A stretch of DNA of 5,962 nucleotides, taken from NCBI GenBank assembly GCA_964607545.1, contig CAZSLV010000105.1, forward strand, positions 1 through 5,962, written 5' to 3'. Positions within the stretch are counted from its first letter, which is position 1; every line of letters begins with the position of its first letter. Source of the stretch: Gudongella sp964607545. GTDB lineage: Bacteria > Bacillota > Clostridia > Tissierellales > Tissierellaceae. Below, piece by piece: positions 1-5,018 of the stretch. The notes beneath the pieces were generated by a model. That model was not told the DNA's origin. It searched no databases and saw only the letters and a program-made list of their open reading frames with translations. The position numbers and the translations under genes are program-made.

Positions 1-38
1 ACCTGACCTTAAAAGAAAGCCTTGAAGATGACGAATAA
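1..38 (+). pseudogene. htpG: htpG 5' part: tail of the N-terminal (ATPase) fragment, ending at an in-frame TAA
   Basis: Reading codons from position 3, this piece gives LTLKESLEDDE and then a TAA at 36-38. The LTLK strand followed by an acidic run is what ends the GHKL ATPase domain of HtpG just before the linker. The same frame continues beyond the stop without any shift into DKYLDKN and the conserved YSDFIRYPIKM that opens the middle domain. The stop is therefore a substitution-type interruption of one gene and not the natural end of another. The other two forward frames also meet stops here (TGA at 4-6 and at 23-25). Whether the upstream part is intact lies outside the window. Either the strain has a broken htpG, two separate Hsp90 fragments are made, or the base is a sequencing error. 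Confidence 0.75.
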
Positions 39-113
39 GATAAGTATTTAGATAAAAATCCTTTAAAAAATATTATAAACAAGTATTCAGATTTTATCAG
101 GTATCCAATAAAA

Positions 114-1361
114 ATGATGGTATCTGAATATAAACAAAAAGAAGATTCTGAAGAATATGAGACTGTCTTAGAAGAAAAAACAATTAATAGTATGGTACCA
201 ATATGGAGAAAAAACAAAAATGAACTTACAGATGAAGACTATGAGAATTTTTATTCAGAGAAACATTTTGGCTATGACAAACCTTTAAAATACTCCCATA
301 TTAGCATTGATGGGGCTCTAAGATATGATGCAATCCTATATATTCCATCAAATGTACCTTTTGATTACTATACAAAGGAATATGAAAAAGGGCTTGAACT
401 TTACTCAAGTGGTGTTCTAATCATGAATAAGGCACCTGAATTACTGCCTGATTACTTTAGCTTTGTTAAAGGAATAGTTGATTCAGAAGACCTTTCTTTA
501 AATATTTCAAGGGAGATGCTCCAACACGATCGTCAACTTAAGCTAATGGCTAAGAAAATAGAAGAAAAGATAAAAGATGAATTACTTGGATTATTAAAAG
601 AAGATAGGGACAAGTACAAGGAGTTTTTTGAAAATTTTGGCAAACAAATAAAGTATGGCCTCTACTCAGATTTTGGTATGAACAAGGATAAGCTTAAAGA
701 CCTCTTAATGTTTTATTCTTCAAGTGAAAAGGAAATGGTAACTTTAGATGAGTATACTGATAGGATGAAGGATGAACAAAAATACATTTACTATGCAAGT
801 GGAGATTCAATTGATAGGATAGACAAACTTCCCCAAGCTGAGAGGATTAAAGATGAGGGGTATGAAATCTTGTATTTTATAGATGAAGTAGATGAGTTTG
901 CTATCAAAGTACTAAACTCCTATAAAGAAAAAGAGTTTAGGTCAATTTCTGGGAGTGACTTGGGTCTTTCTGATGAAAAAGAAGAAACAAAAGAAGAAAA
1001 AGAAGAGTTGGCAGGCTTGTTTGATGGGATGAAAAACTCATTGGGTGATAAAATTAAATCCGTAAGACTTTCAAATAGGCTTAAAAACCATCCAGTTTGT
1101 TTAGTAAGTGAAGGTGAAATTTCTATAGAGATGGAAAAAGTTTTAAACACCATGCCAAATGCAGAGGAAGTTCATGCTGATAAGGTGTTAGAATTAAATC
1201 CAAACCATCCAGTATTTGAAAAGTTAAAATCTGCTTTTAAAGATGATAGTGAAAAGTTTAATCTTTATACAGACCTTTTATATGACCAAGCAAGATTAAT
1301 AGAAGGTTTACCAATAGAAGACCCTGTAGAATTTGCTAACAAAATTACGAAATTAATGTAA
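114..1361 (+). CDS. htpG: HtpG (Hsp90 family chaperone), middle and C-terminal domains of an interrupted gene
   Basis: The 415 codons after the first available ATG encode the Hsp90 middle and C-terminal domains. HtpG is a cytoplasmic ATP-dependent homodimeric chaperone, usually about 620-630 residues. Homology starts 5' of this ATG, at about position 39 (KYSDFIRYPIKM at 81-116), so the ATG is not the original start. Visible hallmarks are the middle-domain segments W31-R32, ILYIPSNVPFDYY (74-86), SSGVLIMNKAPELLP (98-112), and SLNISREMLQ (128-137) with R133. That arginine corresponds to the middle-domain arginine that contacts the ATP gamma-phosphate. A charged helix (about 285-298) leads to the dimerisation domain (299-415), with NHPVCLV and LNPNHPVFEKL. 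Residues 1-415 lack the ATP-binding domain, so the product alone could not run the Hsp90 cycle. There is no convincing ribosome binding site before 114 (only a distant CAGG at 98-101), which argues against efficient internal restart. Family identity is certain; expression of this fragment is doubtful. Confidence 0.9.
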   Translation: MMVSEYKQKEDSEEYETVLEEKTINSMVPIWRKNKNELTDEDYENFYSEKHFGYDKPLKYSHISIDGALRYDAILYIPSNVPFDYYTKEYEKGLELYSSGVLIMNKAPELLPDYFSFVKGIVDSEDLSLNISREMLQHDRQLKLMAKKIEEKIKDELLGLLKEDRDKYKEFFENFGKQIKYGLYSDFGMNKDKLKDLLMFYSSSEKEMVTLDEYTDRMKDEQKYIYYASGDSIDRIDKLPQAERIKDEGYEILYFIDEVDEFAIKVLNSYKEKEFRSISGSDLGLSDEKEETKEEKEELAGLFDGMKNSLGDKIKSVRLSNRLKNHPVCLVSEGEISIEMEKVLNTMPNAEEVHADKVLELNPNHPVFEKLKSAFKDDSEKFNLYTDLLYDQARLIEGLPIEDPVEFANKITKLM

Positions 1362-1404
1362 AATATAAAAAGTTGAAGATTTAATCTTCAACTTTTTATA
1401 TTTT
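1360..1404 (+). terminator. Rho-independent terminator after htpG
   Basis: This is a perfect inverted repeat with 21-nt arms (1360-1380 and 1384-1404) and a TTA loop at 1381-1383. It overlaps the last two bases of the htpG stop codon. The GC-containing core is AGTTGAAGAT/ATCTTCAACT. The outer part of the stem is an A-run on the left and a T-run on the right, so it should work as a U-tract terminator in both directions. No gene faces it from the right, so its obvious job is to end the htpG transcript before the importer promoter. Confidence 0.92.
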
Positions 1405-1408
1405 AAGC

Positions 1409-1437
1409 TTTACAAGTAAATATATTTGTGGTATTCT
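1409..1437 (+). promoter_or_regulatory. Sigma-A promoter of the T-box/importer operon
   Basis: A -35 box TTTACA (1409-1414) is separated by 17 bp from a -10 box TATTCT (1432-1437). A TG one base upstream of the -10 (1429-1430) makes it an extended -10. Transcription would begin near 1444, shortly before the T-box Stem I. The promoter lies directly behind the htpG terminator hairpin, which isolates the two units. Confidence 0.75.
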
Positions 1438-1456
1438 ATGAAGTATCAGTTTAGCA

Positions 1457-1736
1457 TGCTAATGCAATGAAAAGAAAGAGTAGTCACTAGAAGAACTTTA
1501 GAGAGTACATGGCTGGTGAAAATGTATGATTTTTCTTTGATGAACACATCTTTGAGCAGGTCGATGAACCCATTCGTGGTAGTAGTTGGATTCGGTTTTC
1601 TAGCACCCGTTATAGTGCAGGGGTATAGTTATTTGTACCCACAGAGGATGGTTGTCGTAAGATACCATTAAAAAGAGGTGGAACCACGGGAGTAATGCTC
1701 TCGTCCTCTAGATTAGACTAGAGGATGGGGGCTTTT
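1457..1736 (+). promoter_or_regulatory. T-box riboswitch leader, specifier loop reads CAC (His)
   Basis: This is a tRNA-sensing leader RNA. In order it shows the following. Stem I has a GA-rich K-turn region (1467-1478) and an AGTA loop-E strand (1479-1482) opposite GAA (1542-1544). Next come the AG bulge AGAGAG (1500-1505) and the distal loop GGTGAAA (1515-1521), closed by TACAT/ATGTA. The specifier loop follows, with CAC at 1545-1547, a conserved A after it, and TTGAGC at 1552-1557. A hairpin GCAC/GTGC (1603-1618) carries a loop ACCC that can pair with GGGT at 1621-1624, as in the Stem IIA/B pseudoknot. Stem III is ATGGT/ACCAT (1648-1668). The T-box AGGTGGAACCACGGG (1676-1690) is followed by the terminator. 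In the antiterminator, AGAGG (1674-1678) pairs with CCTCT (1705-1709), and ACGGGAG (1686-1692) with CTCTCGT (1698-1704). The spacing from specifier to TTGAGC matches my recollection of the glyQS leader, which supports CAC over the shifted ACA (Thr). The class is certain; the amino acid is likely but not proven. Confidence 0.95.
1697..1736 (+). terminator. T-box regulated terminator hairpin
   Basis: The arms 1697-1711 and 1718-1732 pair over 15 positions, including an uninterrupted TCCTCTAG/CTAGAGGA core and three G-T wobbles. The loop is ATTAGA, and TTTT follows at 1733-1736. The left arm is shared with the antiterminator, so the two structures exclude each other. This is the standard T-box switch: uncharged tRNA stabilises the antiterminator and transcription continues. 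Confidence 0.92.
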
Positions 1737-1785
1737 ATAATGCCAAAAATACTAGTCAAAAATACTAAAAAAAGGAGAATGAAAA

Positions 1786-2577
1786 ATGTTTAATTTTAAA
1801 AGAAGAGGGACTTTGTTGTTAGTAATTGTGGCTATGGTAACAATTTTTATGGTGGGTTGTTCAAGTAATAGACCAGAAGATGGAGGAGACCTTAAACCAG
1901 TTGTAATGGGATTAGATGATACATTTGCCCCTATGGGATTTAGAGATGAAAAAGGGGACCTAGTAGGTTTTGATATAGACCTAGCTAGAGAAGTTGCAAC
2001 AAGAGCAGGGTGGGATATTTCATTCCAACCAATTGATTGGTCAATGAAAGAGACAGAACTTAACGCAGGAAATATAGATTTAATATGGAATGGGTATTCA
2101 ATTACTGAAGAAAGAAAAGAAAAGGTTAACTTTTCAAAACCCTACCTAGCAAATTCCCAAATAGTGATAACCTTATCGGATTCTGATATAGAAAGTTTAA
2201 GTGATTTAGAAGGAAAGTTAGTGGCAACACAAGCTGAATCAAGCTCTTTAGATGCTGCAAGAAGTATACCAGGCTTAATTGAATCATTTGAAGGTGGTAA
2301 ATTAATAGAGTATGCAACCTTTAATGAAGTTTTTAACGATTTAGAATCAGGTAGGGCAAAGGCTATCATTGCAGATGAAGTTCTTGCAAGATATTACATG
2401 GCTAACAAGGGGGCAGATGGATATAAGGTTCTAAAAGAAAATCTAGGACCAGAAGAGTTTGGCATAGGTGTTAGAAAAGATGATGCAGATCTTTTAACAG
2501 AACTTGATGATGCTCTTAATGCAATGAAGGAAGATGGTAAATACGATGAAATTTATGAAAAGTGGTTTGCAAAATAA
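1786..2577 (+). CDS. Amino-acid ABC importer, substrate-binding lipoprotein (predicted histidine)
   Basis: This is an extracellular solute-binding protein of the polar amino-acid family (SBP_bac_3, HisJ/GlnH-like), 263 residues, which is normal for the family. It starts with a lipoprotein signal: basic FKRRG, a hydrophobic stretch (9-23) and a lipobox MVGC with Cys25, so it should be lipid-anchored on the outer face of the membrane. The ligand fold begins near residue 39 with APMGFRDEKGDLVGFDIDLA (48-67). R110 in ITEERKEKVNFSKPY matches the HisJ arginine that holds the ligand carboxylate. D197 in IIADEVLARYY matches the aspartate that holds the amino group. These residues are general for L-amino acids and do not fix specificity. 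The ATG at 1786 is set by a GGAG at 1774-1777 with an 8-nt gap and by the signal peptide. It is the first gene after the T-box leader, and the permease gene follows after 19 bp. The CAC specifier suggests histidine; cystine or another polar amino acid remains possible. Confidence 0.93.
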   Translation: MFNFKRRGTLLLVIVAMVTIFMVGCSSNRPEDGGDLKPVVMGLDDTFAPMGFRDEKGDLVGFDIDLAREVATRAGWDISFQPIDWSMKETELNAGNIDLIWNGYSITEERKEKVNFSKPYLANSQIVITLSDSDIESLSDLEGKLVATQAESSSLDAARSIPGLIESFEGGKLIEYATFNEVFNDLESGRAKAIIADEVLARYYMANKGADGYKVLKENLGPEEFGIGVRKDDADLLTELDDALNAMKEDGKYDEIYEKWFAK

Positions 2578-2596
2578 GGAATAAAAGGAAGTAACT

Positions 2597-3247
2597 ATGA
2601 AAATATTAGATATGCTTGTTCCAATGACAATTGAAGGACTAAAGGTAACACTAGGAGTTTTCCTAGTGACCTTGGTCTTTTCCATACCTCTAGCTGTCTT
2701 AGTAGCCCTTTTGAGAAGGTCAAAAAATAAGGTTATCTCCAGTATTACAGCTACCTATATTTATATTATGAGGGGAACACCCCTATTACTTCAGTTAATG
2801 TTTATATTCTTTGGTTTTCATTTTGTGCCTGTAATAGGGTATGCATTTAGCAGGTTCCAAGCAATTTATATTGCCTTTATCTTAAATTATACTGCCTATT
2901 TTGCCGAGATTTTCAGAGGGGGTATAAACTCAATAGATTACGGTCAATATGAGGGAGCAAAGGTATTAGGAATGAGTAAATCATTCACATTTATTAAAAT
3001 AATACTTCCCCAAGTTATAAAAAATGTATTACCAGCTATAGGAAATGAAGTAATAACACTTGTAAAAGATACTTCCCTGGTATATATTTTAGGGGCAAGT
3101 GATATATTAAAAGCTGCTAAATCTGTTTCGAATGTTTATTCTGCATTTAGCCCATATGTAATTATTGCTTTAGTATATTTAGCTATTGTAGCTGTTTTGA
3201 CTAAGCTGCTTTCAAATATAGAAAGACGCTACAATTATTATAGATAA
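2597..3247 (+). CDS. Amino-acid ABC importer, permease
   Basis: This is a membrane permease of the polar amino-acid family (HisM/HisQ/GlnP type), 216 residues. It has about five hydrophobic segments, at roughly 15-39, 54-80, 88-106, 140-165 and 185-206. The family signature RGTPLLLQL is at 59-67. The cytoplasmic EAA loop is at about 119-139 (E-G-A ... G125 ... I-L-P-Q), where it docks on the ATPase. Only one permease gene is present, so the channel is probably a homodimer, as in many Gram-positive amino-acid importers. The start at 2597 has AAGGAAG at 2585-2591 about 6-7 nt upstream. It sits 19 bp behind the binding-protein gene and 11 bp before the ATPase gene, clearly one operon under the T-box. 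Confidence 0.94.
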   Translation: MKILDMLVPMTIEGLKVTLGVFLVTLVFSIPLAVLVALLRRSKNKVISSITATYIYIMRGTPLLLQLMFIFFGFHFVPVIGYAFSRFQAIYIAFILNYTAYFAEIFRGGINSIDYGQYEGAKVLGMSKSFTFIKIILPQVIKNVLPAIGNEVITLVKDTSLVYILGASDILKAAKSVSNVYSAFSPYVIIALVYLAIVAVLTKLLSNIERRYNYYR

Positions 3248-3258
3248 AGGAGTTTATT

Positions 3259-3930
3259 ATGAGCTTAATTGTAGAAAATTTAAGTAAGTCATTCGGAGAT
3301 ATTAAGGTATTTGAAGATATTTCCTTTGAGGTTTTACCATCAGAAATACTTTGTATAAAGGGTAAGTCAGGGGAGGGTAAGACCACCCTACTAAGGTGTT
3401 TAAATAACTTAGAATCTGTGGATAAGGGTAGTATAAGGATAAATGGTCTGGATATAAGTAAAGAAAAAGATAATAGTAGGGTAGGCCAAGAAATAGGACT
3501 TGTATTTCAAGGATACAACTTATTTCCCCACCTGAGTGTAATCGAGAATTTACGACTAGCCCCAGATTATCTAAAAAAAATGACAAGTAAAGAAATTGAA
3601 GAAAGAGCAAGAGAACTTATTCATACTTTAGAAATAGATGGTAAAGAAAATATGTATCCTTACCAGCTATCTGGGGGTCAAAAACAAAGGGTAGCCATAG
3701 CAAGAGCGTGCATGCTTGACCCATCTGTGCTTTGTTTTGATGAACCAACATCAGCCCTTGATTACGAAACAACAAAGCAAATTATAATTATTATAAAAAG
3801 ACTAGCTGCTAGGGGTATGAGTATAGTAATAGTAACCCATGATGATCAATTTGTAGAGGATATAGCAGAAAGAGTTATTATATTAAAAGACCAAAAAATA
3901 GAAGAAATAACTAGACCCTCATTTAGATAA
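3259..3930 (+). CDS. Amino-acid ABC importer, ATP-binding protein
   Basis: This is the cytoplasmic ATPase that powers the importer (HisP/GlnQ type), 223 residues. All nucleotide-binding motifs are intact: Walker A GKSGEGKTT (35-43), Q-loop Q84 in LVFQGYNLFPHLSV, signature LSGGQKQRVAIARA (137-150), Walker B VLCFDEPTSALD (157-168) with E162, and the switch histidine H194 in VIVTHD. The Walker A has Glu where Ser is commonest, a tolerated position. At 223 residues it is slightly shorter than the usual 240 or so, mainly in the region after the Walker A and at the C-terminus. The strong site AAAGGAG (3246-3252) overlaps the permease stop codon and lies 6 nt before the ATG. It is the last of the three importer genes. 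No terminator is visible after it. Confidence 0.95.
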   Translation: MSLIVENLSKSFGDIKVFEDISFEVLPSEILCIKGKSGEGKTTLLRCLNNLESVDKGSIRINGLDISKEKDNSRVGQEIGLVFQGYNLFPHLSVIENLRLAPDYLKKMTSKEIEERARELIHTLEIDGKENMYPYQLSGGQKQRVAIARACMLDPSVLCFDEPTSALDYETTKQIIIIIKRLAARGMSIVIVTHDDQFVEDIAERVIILKDQKIEEITRPSFR

Positions 3931-3932
3931 GC

Positions 3933-3961
3933 TTGAGGTTAGTATTATAGTGTTCTATTAG
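3933..3961 (+). promoter_or_regulatory. Weak candidate promoter before the 83-residue gene
   Basis: TTGAGG (3933-3938), a 17-bp gap and TATTAG (3956-3961) make a fair -35 but a poor -10 box. The 66 bp between the ATPase stop and the next start are AT-rich and hold no hairpin resembling a terminator. The downstream gene may therefore be reached by readthrough from the importer operon instead. Low confidence. Confidence 0.25.
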
Positions 3962-3996
3962 TAGATAATATATTTAATTAATTAGTAGGTGGTATT

Positions 3997-4248
3997 TTGT
4001 TAATTAACAAAACTTATACATCCTTTAGAAGACAAGAATTTGTAGATTACTTTTCTAATATTGGAATTCTAAAAGCTGAAGGAGTATTTTTTGGACAAGG
4101 ATGGGAAGTAAAAATTGGAGAAGAAAGAAATAAATATATAGGCAATATGTCCTTTATTACAGTAGATTTAAACATAGAAATAAGAGAAAATATAAGTGAG
4201 GAATTTTTAAACAATCTTAGACTTGCTTTTTTAAGAGGTGGGGGATAA
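3997..4248 (+). CDS. Unrecognised 83-residue protein, TTG start
   Basis: I do not recognise this protein. It is small and probably cytoplasmic: no signal peptide, no membrane segment, no cysteine. The sequence alternates strand-like and helix-like stretches. A motif FRRQEFVDYFSNIG (10-23) comes first, a central VFFGQGWEVKIGEE (30-43) and MSFITVDLNIEI (51-62) look like beta strands, and EEFLNNLRLAFLRGGG (68-83) looks like a closing amphipathic helix. The start is inferred: AGGTGG at 3987-3992 lies 4 nt before TTG, a little close, and no ATG precedes the conserved-looking part. The gene ends with tandem TAA TAA (4246-4251). Codon use looks like its neighbours. It lies 66 bp behind the importer ATPase gene on the same strand, so it could be cotranscribed, but a link in function is only a guess. 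Confidence 0.65.
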   Translation: MLINKTYTSFRRQEFVDYFSNIGILKAEGVFFGQGWEVKIGEERNKYIGNMSFITVDLNIEIRENISEEFLNNLRLAFLRGGG

Positions 4249-4303
4249 TAAGTATTTATTAATAAAACTTAATCAATCATAGGATATCTATCTACATTTT
4301 TTT

Positions 4304-4329
4304 GATTCAAATAAGGCTTATATGGGAAT
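4304..4329 (+). promoter_or_regulatory. Possible sigma-B-type promoter of the stress-protein gene
   Basis: GATTCA (4304-4309), a 14-bp gap and GGGAAT (4324-4329) resemble the general-stress sigma-B pattern (GTTTAA, 12-15 bp, GGGWAT); four of six bases fit in the -35 element. A sigma-A reading (TTGATT at 4302-4307 with AATAAT at 4327-4332) needs a 19-bp gap and is no better. The gap holds a small inverted repeat ATAAG-G-CTTAT (4311-4321). The match gains some weight because the gene behind it belongs to a stress-protein family. The remaining intergenic DNA (4249-4383) holds no other gene that I can see. Confidence 0.35.
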
Positions 4330-4383
4330 AATATGTATGTAGGCAAGTTTTAAAAGGATTAAAAAAATGGAGGTTAAAGTTTT

Positions 4384-4923
4384 ATGAATAACAAGAAGTT
4401 AGTAGGTATTTTTCAAAATGAAGATGAGGCAATAAGAGTAATTGAAAGCTTGAAGAGAGCTGGATATAATGACAATGAAATATCTGTAATTGCTAAGAGT
4501 AGCGAAAAAGTTGACAGAATAGATGATGTAACAGACATAGATAAGGAAGCAATGGATGATGGTTCTAAGGCAGCAGGAGGTGCTGCAATAGGTGGAGTTT
4601 TAGGTGGCTTAGGTGCCCTTTTATTAGAAATGGGAGTATTTGCAATTCCTGGTGTAGGACCTTTCCTAGCAGCAGGACCTATAGCTGCTACACTTACTGG
4701 TTTAGTTGCAGGTGGTGCCCTAGGAGGTATAGTTGGAGCTTTAGTTGACACTGGTATAGATGAGGAAGATGCTAGAGAGTATGAAGGCTATTTAAACAGG
4801 GGAGATATATTAATTGCAGTAGATACAAAAGATAATATTGAAAGAGACAGTGTATATGGCTACTATTATGATAATAATAGTAGAATAAGAGATAGGTACG
4901 GATTAGATAGAAGAACTTATTAA
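4384..4923 (+). CDS. General stress protein, YflT / 17M-like with glycine-zipper core
   Basis: This 179-residue protein has the typical build of bacterial general stress proteins of the YflT / 17M-like family. An N-terminal alpha-beta module, KLVGIFQNEDEAIRVIESLK followed by AGYNDNEISVIAK, occupies about 5-38. A glycine- and alanine-rich hydrophobic stretch (63-121) follows, with IPGVGPFLAAGP (88-99) and repeated GG/GxxxG spacing. Then come DTGIDEEDAREYEGYLNRGDILIAV (122-146) and a Tyr/Arg-rich tail. The biochemical function of the family is not established. The glycine-zipper core suggests membrane association or oligomerisation. The ATG at 4384 has GGAGG at 4369-4373 with a 10-nt gap. It stands alone, with its own possible stress promoter upstream and a palindrome terminator 12 bp after its stop. 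Confidence 0.88.
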   Translation: MNNKKLVGIFQNEDEAIRVIESLKRAGYNDNEISVIAKSSEKVDRIDDVTDIDKEAMDDGSKAAGGAAIGGVLGGLGALLLEMGVFAIPGVGPFLAAGPIAATLTGLVAGGALGGIVGALVDTGIDEEDAREYEGYLNRGDILIAVDTKDNIERDSVYGYYYDNNSRIRDRYGLDRRTY

Positions 4924-4935
4924 ATTAAAAAAACA

Positions 4936-4975
4936 AATAGGGTAGCTATTGATTTAAATCAATAGCTACCCTATT
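4936..4975 (+). terminator. 40-bp perfect palindrome, terminator after the stress-protein gene
   Basis: The arms 4936-4955 and 4956-4975 are perfectly complementary with no spacer. In RNA the central bases would form the loop, leaving a stem of about 18 bp with core GGGTAGCTATTGAT. On the + strand only a weak T-rich tail follows (ATTCTTAT). On the - strand the hairpin is followed by TTGTTTTTTT (complement of 4926-4935), a far better U-tract. It should stop + transcripts through stem stability and could also block antisense transcription. Confidence 0.85.
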
Positions 4976-4979
4976 CTTA

Positions 4980-4988
4980 TGCTATAAT
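4980..4988 (+). promoter_or_regulatory. Extended -10 promoter of the methyltransferase gene
   Basis: TGCTATAAT at 4980-4988 is a consensus extended -10 (TG-n-TATAAT). At the usual distance the -35 region (about 4960-4965, CAATAG) falls inside the terminator palindrome and matches poorly, as is common for extended -10 promoters. Transcription would start near 4995, leaving a leader of about 25 nt. A second, weaker -10-like TATACT lies at 4992-4997. Confidence 0.7.
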
Positions 4989-5018
4989 TAGTATACTATA
5001 AATGTTTTGGAGGAGAAT

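Noticed and set aside
114..116. ATG at 114 as a natural start of a short Hsp90-like protein
   Set aside because: HtpG homology continues upstream through codons without a start, and no ribosome binding site is present at a normal distance, so this is the remnant of a longer gene.
960..1010. Purine-rich Lys/Glu run in htpG as a possible repeat insertion
   Set aside because: A charged helix at this place, before the C-terminal domain, is normal for HtpG; there is no regular repeat unit.
920..1153. 77-codon open frame on the - strand inside htpG
   Set aside because: Ser/Phe-rich antisense reading of a Lys/Glu-rich coding stretch, with no independent support.
1546..1548. ACA (Thr) as the T-box specifier
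   Set aside because: It would shorten the distance to TTGAGC by one base and lose the conserved A after the codon. CAC fits better, although the discriminator base keeps this alternative open.
3302..3610. 102-codon open frame on the - strand inside the ABC ATPase gene
   Set aside because: It lies entirely under a gene with all catalytic motifs intact; its Leu/Tyr-rich sequence looks like an antisense artefact.
4413..4751. 112-codon open frame on the - strand inside the stress-protein gene, rich in Pro, Ala and Ser
   Set aside because: It is the mirror of the Gly/Ala-rich coding region; low-complexity composition, no ribosome binding site and no known motif.
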